From: Flavobacteriales bacterium
GTDB taxonomy: Bacteria; Bacteroidota; Bacteroidia; Flavobacteriales_D; Sanyastnellaceae
DNA length: 64,000 nt
Direction: 5' to 3'
Assembly (NCBI GenBank): GCA_016722445.1
Contig: JADKIZ010000021.1
Span: 46,056-110,055, forward strand
How positions within the stretch are numbered: the first letter of the stretch is position 1; every line of letters starts with the position of its first letter. The notes beneath the pieces are model-generated. The model searched no databases, was not told the origin of the DNA, and saw only the letters and a list, made by a program, of their open reading frames with translations. The translations under genes and the position numbers were made by a program. Below, in pieces: positions 28,920 through 39,078 of this stretch.

Positions 28920-30101
28920 TCAGAGTCTGACTCCAATCACCAAAATATCATCCAATTGTTCAAATCCTGAAATCCACCGATGAACAAATCTGTCGAGCAT
29001 AGATTCTTGTTCTTGCATTTGTCGCTGATGAATTTTCAGCAAGAATTTTTTGAATAGTCCTGTCTTGATGCGTTTACCACATTTGCTCATGGCATCGGTA
29101 TAGCCATCGGTAAAAATGTAAAACGAGTCGCCTGGATTGAGTGTAATCAAATGTGATTCGAAATGTTGTGTTCCTGCCGTCAAACCACCAATAGATTGTC
29201 GGGTTGATTTGATCACTTCAACTTCATCACTGTCTTTGCGGATAATCCAAAGTGGTCTGTTTGCTCCGGAGTATTTAATGGTTCTGTTCGTTCTGTCTAC
29301 TGCACATAGTGCGATATCCATTCCATCCAGATTGGAATATTTGCCTTCTTTTTGTCGAAGTGTTTTTCGCATTCCTTGATTGAGTGCGCTCAGAATTGCA
29401 CCGGGATCTGTTCTATTGATCATGGATTCTTCGAGCTTCTCATGTCCGAGCATACTCATCAAGGCACCTGAAACTCCGTGCCCAGTGCAATCTGCTGCGG
29501 CGATATAAGTGAACTCATAATCTTGATAGAGGTAATAGAAATCACCACTGACAATATCTTTGGGTTTATACAACACAAAGGAATCTTCGAATTTGCTGCG
29601 AAATTCATGTTTGTCAGGCAAGAGTACATCTTGTATCCGCCGCGCATAATTCAGGTTATCTGTGATTTCCTTATTTTTCAATTGCAGTTCGGAAGTGCGC
29701 GACCGAATGGTGTCTTCCAGCGAAGCATATAAGTCATTCAAACTTTCTTCGGTTTGTTTGATCGCAGAGATGTCCAGCGATAGAACGATCAATCCTTCGT
29801 TCACGGGAGTGATACATATCTTGAACCAACGATATGTGCCATCGTCATAGTTGAACTTATTTTCGAACGAATCATAAGTTCTCTGCACCATACATTGTTT
29901 CAGTCGCCTGAACATTTCGGTGTGTTCAATGCCCGGATAGACTTCCGTCATATTTCGCCCGGTGAGTGATTCCTTATCGGATCTGCCGTGCTGTGCCGCT
30001 GCTTCGTTGATGTAGAGATATCTCCAATCATAACTGATCACCTGAAAACCTTCCATAAGGTTTTCAAATAGCAGACTGTTCTGGTTTGTACCAAATGTCA
30101 T
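28920..30101 (-). CDS. PAS-domain SpoIIE-type (PP2C) serine phosphatase
   Basis: A 393-residue cytosolic phosphatase. A PAS domain (about 10-115: LLFENLMEGFQVISYDWRYLYINEAAAQHG ... YRWFKICITPV) is followed by a coiled coil ending in KEITDNLNYARRIQDVLLP and a PP2C/SpoIIE domain (KPKDIVSGDFYY, AAADCTGHGVSGALMS, FTDGYTDAM) with its metal-binding aspartates intact. Such RsbU-like enzymes dephosphorylate anti-sigma-antagonist proteins in partner-switching systems; no such partner is encoded nearby. The start at 30101 aligns with the N-terminus of the paralogue at 32087-33267. Confidence 0.88.
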   Translation of the reverse strand: MTFGTNQNSLLFENLMEGFQVISYDWRYLYINEAAAQHGRSDKESLTGRNMTEVYPGIEHTEMFRRLKQCMVQRTYDSFENKFNYDDGTYRWFKICITPVNEGLIVLSLDISAIKQTEESLNDLYASLEDTIRSRTSELQLKNKEITDNLNYARRIQDVLLPDKHEFRSKFEDSFVLYKPKDIVSGDFYYLYQDYEFTYIAAADCTGHGVSGALMSMLGHEKLEESMINRTDPGAILSALNQGMRKTLRQKEGKYSNLDGMDIALCAVDRTNRTIKYSGANRPLWIIRKDSDEVEVIKSTRQSIGGLTAGTQHFESHLITLNPGDSFYIFTDGYTDAMSKCGKRIKTGLFKKFLLKIHQRQMQEQESMLDRFVHRWISGFEQLDDILVIGVRL

Positions 30102-30653
30102 CATAGGGTAGTTTAGGTAATAACTAATGTTTATACCTATCAAATGCAGGCTGATTGGAAAACCGCGATAGGTATGGTATCACTTTATGGCTAAGCAGAA
30201 GTAGTGTTCCGCTGATGAACGAATAGCTAGTACAAAGGCGTGTTCAAAAATGTAGTATTCATTTTGAAAAATCAAGCATTTGATGTTTTTTTTTTCTGAT
30301 GAAATCTGTATTTCTATGTATCGTTTTTTTTATGCCTTCTTGAACCTCACGTCATTCTTATGTTATGACTGTTCTGTTACAATGCATTTTTTAAAATCGT
30401 TTCCACAAGTCTTGACTTTAGTTAATTTCTTGGTTGTGATCCACCTCATTCTTCTTTGATTTTACTTCACATAATCATGATCGGTGTCGCAATTCATCCA
30501 ATCGCAGGTATGATTACATTGTTCTTTTTTGGCCCTCTGTAGCATGCCTGACATAAATTGCGATGCACCGTGCATCACATGTGTCAAAAAAAATGAGTAC
30601 TTAGTTGTTAGACGATTTACATCATGAAAGCGATCGGTAGTGGACCGATGGCA
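30102..30653. other. Non-coding stretch of about 550 bp
   Basis: AT-rich, with T runs near 30280-30330. I see no gene, clear terminator or repeat. It carries the promoter of the SpoIIE gene and the 3' end region of the gene at 30654. Confidence 0.4.
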
Positions 30654-31469
30654 CTAATCATTTGATGTAAGGATGAACTCTTCTTCACGGGTAATACTTT
30701 CCACTCTATGCGATTGCGCATGTTGAGCAGGTAGGGGAGTATTGGCTTCTTTTGTTTGTCCGGTAGCATCAGATGCAACCTGATTATTTTGTCCGTGCCC
30801 GGGAACATATGTATGCCCTTTTGGCTTGAGTGCCTTGATGATGACATTGGTCGAATCCGGCAATACATAATTCGTTTCCGAATTTTGTTGCTTCTGTTGA
30901 CCTTCTTCTGGTTTTGGATCCATACCACCAGGATGCTCTTCATTCTCAATGGATGGTTCCTGTATCAGAATGACTTTGTGATTTTGACTTCCCTTGTTAA
31001 TTGCTTTCTGTAAAGCTTCATGGTCGTTCTGTATGATTTTTCCTCGCGATATGGTCACCATCGATGCGTCTTTGAACATCACTTTGCAACCCGGAGCTTT
31101 TACTGGCTTTGTGCTTTTTGTGGCGGGATTGTTCGATTGATTTGTTTGACCATCACCTGAATTTACTTCCGGATTTTGGTTGTGATATGTGCCGGTTCGA
31201 GATTCAATGGATTCATTTGAATTGGTCAGAAGGACCTTCTTACCACCCGACAAATCCGATTCAGATTCCGAAACGATGTTGAGTGATTTTGAATGTAATG
31301 ATGCCATCTCCTCAGTTTTGAAGGATGATTCATGTGTGTATTCAAAGGATGATCGAAAGACTGGTGAACCTGATCCCATGGGTGAATTCGACCATACACC
31401 ATTGGATACCAGTATCATCGTACAAAGAAGCAATGCTTCAGGCCCATAAGACTTCTTGCTTGGTTTCAT
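30654..31469 (-). CDS. Exported low-complexity protein of unknown function
   Basis: A 271-residue protein with a signal-like N-terminus (SYGPEALLLCTMILVSNGVWS) and a hydrophilic body rich in Ser, Asn, Gln, Lys and Pro (NSGDGQTNQSNNPATKSTKP ... KPEEGQQKQQNSET). One more ordered patch (CKVMFKDASMVTISRGKIIQNDHEALQKAINKG, about 125-160) is visible. No family is recognised. It sits between the two paralogous PAS-SpoIIE genes, divergent from the small membrane-protein gene at 31702. Confidence 0.6.
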   Translation of the reverse strand: MKPSKKSYGPEALLLCTMILVSNGVWSNSPMGSGSPVFRSSFEYTHESSFKTEEMASLHSKSLNIVSESESDLSGGKKVLLTNSNESIESRTGTYHNQNPEVNSGDGQTNQSNNPATKSTKPVKAPGCKVMFKDASMVTISRGKIIQNDHEALQKAINKGSQNHKVILIQEPSIENEEHPGGMDPKPEEGQQKQQNSETNYVLPDSTNVIIKALKPKGHTYVPGHGQNNQVASDATGQTKEANTPLPAQHAQSHRVESITREEEFILTSND

Positions 31470-31701
31470 AGTTTCAAAATCTTAATTTGGTTAATACGAA
31501 AGTAAAGATGAGAGGTTTCTTTGGTTTTGAACACTTTTTCAGGATCATCAGGGAAGATTGTGACTTGAACGGGAATAATCAGAGCAGGATATCTTTTGGA
31601 TATGCCTTTTTTCCACATACTGACATAAAATCTCTACAAAAAAACTACGTGGATTGGTCTATTCGGATATTGCGGTAGGATTATCCAATTGATCTCACTT
31701 G

Positions 31702-32106
31702 ATGAAAATTTCCCGAATCATTGTGATTACCCTGCTCGTTTTTACCGGGCTGAATGCCTTAATTGCTGGGTTCTTATTCATGTATGACCCTTCCGGCGAC
31801 ATGATGGGATTGAATACAGATTATATCGGTCAATCACCCTTTTCAAATTATTTCTGGCCGGGTTTGGTGCTCTTCATGTTCAATGGATTGCTCAATCTAT
31901 TTGTAGCATACTGGTCAATAAAGAAGGGAAGGTATTATGCAATGGCCGTGATCATACAAGGTATTGTCCTGATGGGCTGGATATTGGTTCAGGTCATCAT
32001 GGTTCATGAGATCAACACACTTCACACGGTCATGTTTTCCATTGGCTCAATTTTGTTCTTGCTGGGCGTATGGATAAACAAACAGATTACATCCTTACTC
32101 CGATAA
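31702..32106 (+). CDS. Small four-helix membrane protein
   Basis: A 134-residue integral membrane protein with four hydrophobic helices (IIVITLLVFTGLNALIAGFLF, FWPGLVLFMFNGLLNLFVAYW, YYAMAVIIQGIVLMGWILVQV, TVMFSIGSILFLLGVWI). Helices and loops resemble DoxX-like or DUF4345-type small membrane proteins, but no diagnostic motif stands out. Its stop region overlaps by 20 bp the 3' end of the convergent SpoIIE paralogue. Confidence 0.65.
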   Translation: MKISRIIVITLLVFTGLNALIAGFLFMYDPSGDMMGLNTDYIGQSPFSNYFWPGLVLFMFNGLLNLFVAYWSIKKGRYYAMAVIIQGIVLMGWILVQVIMVHEINTLHTVMFSIGSILFLLGVWINKQITSLLR

Positions 32107-33267
32107 CCAAGATATCGTCAAGTTGTTCGAAACCGGAAATCCATCGTTGAACAAACCGTTCAAGGAGGTTTTTCTGATCTGTCATTTGTCGGTGTTGAAT
32201 CTTCACCAGAAGTTTTCTGAAAAGTCGGGCTTTGATCCTTTTGCCACATTTACTCAATGCATCAGCATATCCATCCGAAAAATATAGAACGTATCACCGG
32301 GTGAAAGTTGAACGGTGTGTGTTTCGAAACACTGATCACCCGCGGTTAATCCTCCGATGGATTGTCGTGTGGCTTTGACGATTTCAACTTCGTTACTGTC
32401 TTTCCGAATGATCCACAGTGGTCGGTTCGCTCCGGAATATTGTACCGTATGATTTTTTTGATTGATGGCACAAAGCGCAATATCCATCCCATCGAGAGTG
32501 GAATAGTTTCCTTCAGATTGACGCAATGATTTGCGAATGCCTTGATTGAGCGAACTGAGAATAGTGCCAGTATTCTTTTGACGCATGAGTGAGTCACAAA
32601 GTTTTTCATGACCAATCATACTCATCAATGCTCCGGATACTCCATGACCCGTACAATCTGCAGCTGCGAGAAAAGTGACATCCTGATGCGTGTACATATA
32701 GTAGAAGTCACCACTTACTATGTCTTTGGGTTTGTATAACACAAATGAATCTGGGAATCGGTGTACGAATTCCTGTTGATCCGGTAGCATGACATCCTGA
32801 ATTCTTTTTGCGTATTGAAGATTGTCTGTGATTTCTTTGTTCTTCTCCATCAATTGAGAAGTCCGAATTTTAACCGTTTCTTCTAGGGATTCATTCACAG
32901 TTTTCAATTTGGCTTCTGCTACCTTGGTGTCTGTCATATCCAACGAAAGAATGAAAAGTCCTTCTGTTACCGGTGAAATGCAGATCTGAAACCACTCTTC
33001 TGTTCCGTCATTGTGCTGGAAGTGATTTTCAAAGCGGGTAGCCGTTCTTGTTTCCATACAAGAACTCATACGTTTGAACAACTCTGTTTCTTCAATACCC
33101 GGATACATTTCGCGTATATCCTGTCCTGTCAACTCTTCACGTGTCGATTTGCCATGACGGGCCGCTGCATCGTTGATGTACAAATAGGTCCAGTCGAAGC
33201 CGATCACTTGAAATCCTTCCATGAGGCTTTCGAAAATTTGACTGTCCAAACTTTTACTGAATGTCAT
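32087..33267 (-). CDS. PAS-domain SpoIIE-type phosphatase, paralogue of 28920-30101, one frameshift
   Basis: Repaired length is 393 residues, the same as its paralogue, with the same PAS, coiled-coil and PP2C order (SLMEGFQVIGFDWTYLYINDAAARHG ... KEITDNLQYAKRIQDVMLP ... KPKDIVSGDFYYMY ... DCTGHGVSGALMSM). The reading frame is lost in a run of five As (32278-32282 on the plus strand). Adding one base gives FYIFSDGYADALSKCGKRIK and continues to VIGVRM-stop at 32087, matching the paralogue's last 60 residues. The intact downstream conservation argues for a sequencing error or a very recent mutation. Confidence 0.82.
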
Positions 33268-34112
33268 AAGTAGTTTGTTTTGGTAATGAGTTCCTGCTTA
33301 CTCCATGCAATCCTTCACTGATGTCTGTAATTGAATTAGAAAAACATCATCTGCGGTTTTTGTTACGGAGCAAGGGCGAAACTAGTTGTCATGCAAAATT
33401 CATTTTGTTATTTCGGTTCTGATCTGCGACAGTATTTTGAAATGTAATATTGTGATTGAACACATGTTTATGGTTTGGTGATTGGTGGCGAAGTTTCTGA
33501 ATGCCGCGGCAGACGCGAGATGATTGGTTACATTTCTCGTATGATTTTGATCACTGGGTATGTTTCCGTATTGTGGAAATTAAGAGTTTTTAATTTCGAT
33601 TTAACAAGATAAGTATAATAATATGTTGTGTGAAATATGATTGAAATCTCTTTTAAGGTTATTACCAAAAACCTGTTTTAGGTTTCGCGCAGTGTAAATT
33701 CTTCGAAGACAAGTCCTGCCGAAGGAATATAGCTTGACGCTCTGAGACTGTGTTCAGATGATGTGTTTGACGAATTCAGTCGCGAATTCAGACTATGGTA
33801 AGTGGTTGTGTGTTCTTTGTCATCGAAACGTGTAAGAGTTTTTTGGAAGTAGCCTTAACACAGATGACTCCGCAGAAATCTTTTGCAGCATTGAAGGGTA
33901 TCAATGATAAAGGCGTCTTTGTTTGTGTTTCGGATGTTCTGTCAAACATCAACGGTTTCTCAAAAGTTTTGATTTACAAATGGGCAATGAATTGTTTAGC
34001 GGAATAGTGAATGAACAATTTCCTATTGAGGGGAAAAAGTATGGAAAGAAAGGATTGCACTTCAGTTGTGTCCTGTGATGGTGTTCGCGTATAAACAGGT
34101 GGTTGAAATCAT
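33268..34112. other. Non-coding stretch of about 845 bp
   Basis: No convincing gene. An open frame of 70 codons at 33795-34007 has no recognisable features. A short direct repeat (ACGAATTCAG / GCGAATTCAG) lies near 33770-33790. The stretch probably holds the promoter for the SpoIIE paralogue. Confidence 0.4.
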
Positions 34113-35672
34113 TTATTCTATAATAAGTTTCGTGGTCTCATTACCAACTCGAATGAAATACAAACCACTATTTAGATTGCTGAGTTCTAGGTTCAAATTG
34201 TTTGCACCTGCTGCCAAATGGTGTCGATGCAATTGACCATGAATTTTCCCGGATAAGTCATAAATTACAACATCAGTGATCATACTCCTCACAGAATTGA
34301 CTTTCAAATTGGTCCGATCTGACGCTGGATTTGGAAGTATGGTCAAATTGAATAGACCAGAGGCGTTACTCATATCTTCAACTTGATCGACGTTGCAGTC
34401 ATCTGTGTAATGATGTAGCGTTGCAGACGTTTCACCTAAAACATACACTCCACAATTCTCATCAGGCATGTTTACTATACCAATATATCCCTGATACGGA
34501 TTGACATCACTCCACATTTGAATGCCATTGCTGTACTTTAAGGTCACAAATTGCAGATAAGTGTTTCCTAGCGAATTGTAACCTGGACCACCTTGACCAC
34601 TCACGAACACATCTCCATTGTCCAAAGCTGTTACCCACCTGGGTTTTTCATCATTGCTAATGACCTCATTGTAAATACTGGACCATAGGAGTGTTCCATT
34701 CATATCACATTGCAAAGTAACCCAATCCATGTATGCCCCATTTTGAGGAATAATGGCACCTATGATCGTAAATTTGTTATTGACAAGTGACATTCGCGAA
34801 GGAAAATCCACAGATGAACCAAAATCGAATGAATGAGAATTCAGAAATTCACCGGTGGGGCTAAATTTGATCAGTTCTATGTCATAATCACTATTAGATT
34901 CTACGAGATTAAGTTCTCTACTTAAGACGTAAACATTTAGCGCATCATCCATTTCTATATCTGTGGCACCATCAGACTCAAAATGTTCGGACCAAATAGT
35001 ATTGCCATTGGTATCAAATACAACCACTGAAGCTTGGAAACCATTACCAGCGTAACTCGAAACAGCAATTCTATCTCCTTTCAATCTCATTGAATTGAAA
35101 TTCTGATTCTCTGATGTAGCATCGGATATGTCGAACAAAACATTACCGAGAGCATCTAATTTGATCAGTCTGAATCCTGGATTGATGCTAACCGTTCCTA
35201 TGTACAATTGATCATTTGAATCCATCTCAGCTCTTAAGTTTAAGCTGGAAGGGAAGACATTTGCAATGTTTTTCTTCCAGATAAAACTGCCATCTGATCC
35301 ATATTTTAGGACAACTATTTCGGTGGTGTATTCACTGGATGTACCAGCGTACACATATCCTGTCACATACACATTGTTTTCAGAATCCACATTAATCCAT
35401 CTTGATTTTTGATAGACTCCTGAAACACCAGTTTCGTCTTCGACTTGCCAGATTAGTTGGCCAAGGTTGTTGTATTTGTATGTAAAGATGTTGGCTGCGC
35501 CCAGAAAGGAGGAGCGATATGCCGTAAGTACAATGTTTCCTTCATGATCACTCGTCATCATGCTTCCACTTTGGTAATTGTCGTTGGAGGCAGAAGTCCA
35601 TTCTGGTGGATGTTGTGCACTGGAAATGTGAGATGACAACAAAACCAAGGCTAATGCAATAAATCGAATCAT
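34113..35672 (-). CDS. T9SS-exported SBBP-type repeat protein
   Basis: A 519-residue secreted protein. The start is the ATG at 35672, giving the signal peptide MIRFIALALVLLSSHISSAQ. The body contains about eight repeats of the form 'D..GN....G ... V.LKY...G...W' (HEGNIVLTAYRSS, ENNVYVTGYVYAGTSSEY, GNTIWSEHF), typical of SBBP/propeller repeats. The C-terminus (LTILPNPASDRTNLKV ... IYDLSGKIHGQL ... LNSGLYFIRV) is a T9SS type A domain. No catalytic residues are apparent; a binding role on the surface is inferred. Confidence 0.85.
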   Translation of the reverse strand: MIRFIALALVLLSSHISSAQHPPEWTSASNDNYQSGSMMTSDHEGNIVLTAYRSSFLGAANIFTYKYNNLGQLIWQVEDETGVSGVYQKSRWINVDSENNVYVTGYVYAGTSSEYTTEIVVLKYGSDGSFIWKKNIANVFPSSLNLRAEMDSNDQLYIGTVSINPGFRLIKLDALGNVLFDISDATSENQNFNSMRLKGDRIAVSSYAGNGFQASVVVFDTNGNTIWSEHFESDGATDIEMDDALNVYVLSRELNLVESNSDYDIELIKFSPTGEFLNSHSFDFGSSVDFPSRMSLVNNKFTIIGAIIPQNGAYMDWVTLQCDMNGTLLWSSIYNEVISNDEKPRWVTALDNGDVFVSGQGGPGYNSLGNTYLQFVTLKYSNGIQMWSDVNPYQGYIGIVNMPDENCGVYVLGETSATLHHYTDDCNVDQVEDMSNASGLFNLTILPNPASDRTNLKVNSVRSMITDVVIYDLSGKIHGQLHRHHLAAGANNLNLELSNLNSGLYFIRVGNETTKLIIE

Positions 35673-35792
35673 GTTAACTGAGGATTGGAATTGAGCAACA
35701 AATGTGATGGTCGGAGCATGCAATAAAATTGCTTGTTGAGTCGAACAGGTTAAACTTGTATCCGAGTGGAGCAGATGTTGCAGTATGCTGTA

Positions 35793-38291
35793 TCAGAAAG
35801 GAAATCCAATCCCCAAATTGAAGACGAGATTGGATCTCAATGGAATGCGTGATTGTGCATTTCCGGTTGAAGCGAGATACATGAGGTATTCGTCTTTAGG
35901 CTGCCACAGCCATCTTTCTCCTTGTGCTTTGGCAGGATCTTTTAATTGTAATCCGCCATCAATTCTCACAAGGAAAAAGTCAAAATCAAGCCTTACACCA
36001 AGACCACCTCCAATCGCTATTTCGCTCATGAATCGATCGGCGGTGAAATCAGCACCGGGACGCAATTGGTCTTCATCGATGAGCCAAATGTTTCCTGCAT
36101 CCACGAAGAAAGCCCAATTGAACATCTTCGTGAGTTTGAAACGATATTCCAAATTGCCTTCTAACTTGATTTCGCCGATATTGTTGAATGTTTGCGGATC
36201 ATCCGGATTGCGGTAGGAGCCAGGTCCCAACGTCCTTGCCTGCCATGCTCTTACTCCATTGCTACCTCCCGAGAAGAAACTTTTCTCAAAGGGTAATGTG
36301 ATGGCATTTTTCCGGGGAACCCCCATTCCTCCATATGCTCTCCAAACGAAGGAATTTTTTTCATTGACATTCCAGTAATATCTGAAGTCTGTTTCTCCCC
36401 TGAAATATTGGGCAAACCGAATGCCTTCAATATTGTAGTATCCAGTGCTGTCCGTTTTGACATCTGCTAGTCGAAGGGCACCGTTCAGCATATTTCCTGC
36501 ACCACTGGCACCAAGCCGCAGGTAATAATAATGACGCTGATATTTGGCCTTCTGTGTATTCCAGGTATATCCAAGATTGGTAGCCAATACAAGGTGATTC
36601 TGATAACTGTTCGCGAGGAAGGCATCATTCAGTGAATTGAGAAAGTCCTGAAATCCTTCACTCTTCTGGATTTTGATGATGCTGAATTCTATCACGTCGA
36701 GATTGACTCGTCGCACCACATCAGGGTTTTCAATCCAATTGTACGTAAATCTGATTTGTGAAAGCGTGCGCTCATAGTCGGGGCGGCGTTGGTAATTGAG
36801 TGCCGCACTCACTGCCGATTGCGGTTCACTGCTTTGCGAAGTAAAATCACATCCAAATGGCCAAAGCCGAGGTACACGATAGGTAATTTCAGGTCCAAAT
36901 TCAAATGTGTTGAGTTTGAAACTTCGTTTAATCTGTTGTCCCGCATCATCTGTGGGAGAGGTTGTTTGCACCAACGTTTGTGATGCTTCCATACCCGCAA
37001 TGATCCGTACATCCATCGCTTCTGCGCCTCGGAATAGATTGCGGTGGGTATAAGTCATGTTGCCATAAATACCCATATTGCCACTGCGATTGGTGAAATG
37101 CGGATCAATCGTGAAGGATTGTTTTTTCGCTGGTGTCAATCTGACATAGGTATCAAGGATGTAAATGTTTTTTCCAACGGGAACACTTCTGGGAACCAAT
37201 TGAATTGTTGATGCACGAAAAACGCCCAATTGACTGTATCGACGATACGTCTTATCCAGCATCGATTTTTGATAAAGGTCTCCCGGACTGTAAGCCTGCA
37301 AACACGAAATGACATATTCGTTGATCTCCGGATCTCCATATGAAAGTATCCTGTAACCATCGTGATTTAAAGTATCGGTGGGTACAGCGTCAGGATGGGT
37401 CATGTCATAGTTCGTGTTGACATAAATATCTCCGATGAAATATTTTTTGTGAGGTACTTCTGCAATGCTATCCGGGAATTCTTGCAATGACTCTTTTTGC
37501 AATTGAAGGATCATGGTGATGTCCACCAAATCTTTACCGACTGAACTATCCGCTTTGAAGACGATGTATTCTTTGTTGAATTCGTAATACCCTTTGTCGT
37601 TGTAAAAGTTCGCAATTCGCTCTCTTTCAGCATCGAATTTTTCTGTATCAAAAACATCCATCGAATCAATCAGCGAATTTTCGCGGATCAATCTTTCACT
37701 GAGCGCCATCTCAGGATCAAGAATTTTGTATTGAATTTTTCTGACGCGGCTGGGTTGACCCGGATATACCAAATACTCAATTCTGCATTTGGTTTTCTTA
37801 TCATTGTAAATAACTAGTGGTTCAACGCGATTGTGAAAGAAACCTTTCTTCTTGAGAAAGACGTGAATTTGTTCTGCACCTTTCTTCATTTTCGAAGAAT
37901 CCATCAATACTGTTGGCTCACCAACAGTGTACGCCCAAAACATCCTCCAGCTTTTGCATTGTTTCTCTGGTTTGCCTTTAGCACGACGCTTTTCATTCTT
38001 CCGGGCACATTTTTCTTTGGTTCTCTGTTCACTGATGCGTAGCTTTTCTTTGTTGACCGTCAGATACACAGTGTGGTTGAATCTGAACCACATTACCCTG
38101 CGATTGGTCTTGGGTTTGGTGAAAAGAAGGAGTTCATCTCGACTGACATCAAATTCTTCAGGGGGCGCATTCACTATGATATCATGCCGACGCAGGAATG
38201 CTTCGCCTGCCGGAACATTGCGCAAACGCTCACATCCTGTGCTGAACAACAGGATGAAAACAATGGTGGATAGGAGAAGTCTTTGGGTCAC
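35793..38291 (-). CDS. TamL-like outer-membrane assembly protein (BamA/TamA family lipoprotein)
   Basis: An 832-residue Omp85-family protein. The GTG start gives a lipoprotein signal (LLLSTIVFILLFSTGC), so it fits TamL, the lipidated TamA variant of Bacteroidota. POTRA-like segments follow (residues about 25-400), then a beta-barrel (FTIDPHFTNRSGNMGIYGNMTYTHRNLFRGAEAM ... SFFSGGSNGVRAWQARTLGPGSY ... FVDAGNIWLIDE ... GGGLGVRLDFDFFLVRIDGGL). The 'GGSNGVRAW' segment corresponds to the conserved VRGF/Y-type loop. TamA proteins work with TamB in outer-membrane assembly; no tamB is adjacent. It is divergent from the SpoU methyltransferase gene across 58 bp. Confidence 0.88.
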   Translation of the reverse strand: MTQRLLLSTIVFILLFSTGCERLRNVPAGEAFLRRHDIIVNAPPEEFDVSRDELLLFTKPKTNRRVMWFRFNHTVYLTVNKEKLRISEQRTKEKCARKNEKRRAKGKPEKQCKSWRMFWAYTVGEPTVLMDSSKMKKGAEQIHVFLKKKGFFHNRVEPLVIYNDKKTKCRIEYLVYPGQPSRVRKIQYKILDPEMALSERLIRENSLIDSMDVFDTEKFDAERERIANFYNDKGYYEFNKEYIVFKADSSVGKDLVDITMILQLQKESLQEFPDSIAEVPHKKYFIGDIYVNTNYDMTHPDAVPTDTLNHDGYRILSYGDPEINEYVISCLQAYSPGDLYQKSMLDKTYRRYSQLGVFRASTIQLVPRSVPVGKNIYILDTYVRLTPAKKQSFTIDPHFTNRSGNMGIYGNMTYTHRNLFRGAEAMDVRIIAGMEASQTLVQTTSPTDDAGQQIKRSFKLNTFEFGPEITYRVPRLWPFGCDFTSQSSEPQSAVSAALNYQRRPDYERTLSQIRFTYNWIENPDVVRRVNLDVIEFSIIKIQKSEGFQDFLNSLNDAFLANSYQNHLVLATNLGYTWNTQKAKYQRHYYYLRLGASGAGNMLNGALRLADVKTDSTGYYNIEGIRFAQYFRGETDFRYYWNVNEKNSFVWRAYGGMGVPRKNAITLPFEKSFFSGGSNGVRAWQARTLGPGSYRNPDDPQTFNNIGEIKLEGNLEYRFKLTKMFNWAFFVDAGNIWLIDEDQLRPGADFTADRFMSEIAIGGGLGVRLDFDFFLVRIDGGLQLKDPAKAQGERWLWQPKDEYLMYLASTGNAQSRIPLRSNLVFNLGIGFPF

Positions 38292-38349
38292 GTTATCTTG
38301 CAGCGCAATTTTGCTCAGAAAAGCTCAGTTTGAAAATCTATTTGCAAAA

Positions 38350-39078
38350 ATGAGGCCGTTGAAAAAAGATACACGATTGGTGAAATCGCTTCATCAAAAG
38401 AAGTTTCGTCAGGAATATGGTCTGTTTATCGTCGAAGGCTTGAAAATGGTGGAGGAAGCAATGAACTCTTCTTTTGAGCCTGTTGCCTTGTATTCTACCG
38501 ATGATGATTGGGTCGAAAGAACACCTACGGCTATGCGGATTACCAATCAGGAAATGGATATGATTTCTGCATTGTCATCGCCCTCAAAGCATCTGATCGT
38601 ACTGAAACAAAAGTCATCGAAGGATATACAATTGAATGGCCACGTGCTTGTTTTGGATGGAATCTCAGATCCGGGAAATTTAGGGACGATGATCAGGACT
38701 GCGGAGTGGTTTGGGTTCCGATATGTGCTTTGTACCAACGATTGCGTGGAGCTCTACAATCCCAAAACGGTGCAATCGACCATGGGAAGTTTGTTCAGAA
38801 TGAATGTGAGGTATGATCAAACTCCAGACCTCGTGTCCAATTTGGCAATTCAGGGTTATGAATTGGTAGGAGCAGAGATGAATGGTGAAAATGTCTATCA
38901 CATGAAATTCGCGGCGAAGACCGCCATGGTGATCGGTAGTGAAAGTCATGGAATCAGACCTGAATTGAAAGAAAAGTTGAACAGATCACTCACCATTCCG
39001 GGAGGAGGTGGCGCAGAGTCGCTCAATGCATCCATCGCCGCCGCGGTGATTATGTCCGAATTAGCGAGAAGGTCCTAA
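38350..39078 (+). CDS. SpoU/TrmH-family RNA 2'-O-methyltransferase
   Basis: A 242-residue enzyme transferring methyl groups from SAM to ribose in rRNA or tRNA. An N-terminal substrate-binding part (VKSLHQKKFRQEYGLFIVEGLKMVEEA) precedes the knotted SPOUT domain: motif 1 VLDGISDPGNLGTMIRTAEWFG (near 120-141), motif 2 MVIGSESHGI and motif 3 IPGGGGAESLNASIAAAVIM. In motif 3 the common 'IPM/IPG' and 'SLNVSVA' are conserved as IPG and SLNASIA. The start at 38350 avoids reading through the divergent promoter. Closest in layout to RlmB/TrmH-type enzymes; the exact target base is unknown. Confidence 0.9.
   Translation: MRPLKKDTRLVKSLHQKKFRQEYGLFIVEGLKMVEEAMNSSFEPVALYSTDDDWVERTPTAMRITNQEMDMISALSSPSKHLIVLKQKSSKDIQLNGHVLVLDGISDPGNLGTMIRTAEWFGFRYVLCTNDCVELYNPKTVQSTMGSLFRMNVRYDQTPDLVSNLAIQGYELVGAEMNGENVYHMKFAAKTAMVIGSESHGIRPELKEKLNRSLTIPGGGGAESLNASIAAAVIMSELARRS

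Noticed and set aside
33795..34007. A 70-codon gene on the plus strand
   Set aside because: No recognisable domain, signal, promoter or neighbour relation; the composition looks like chance.
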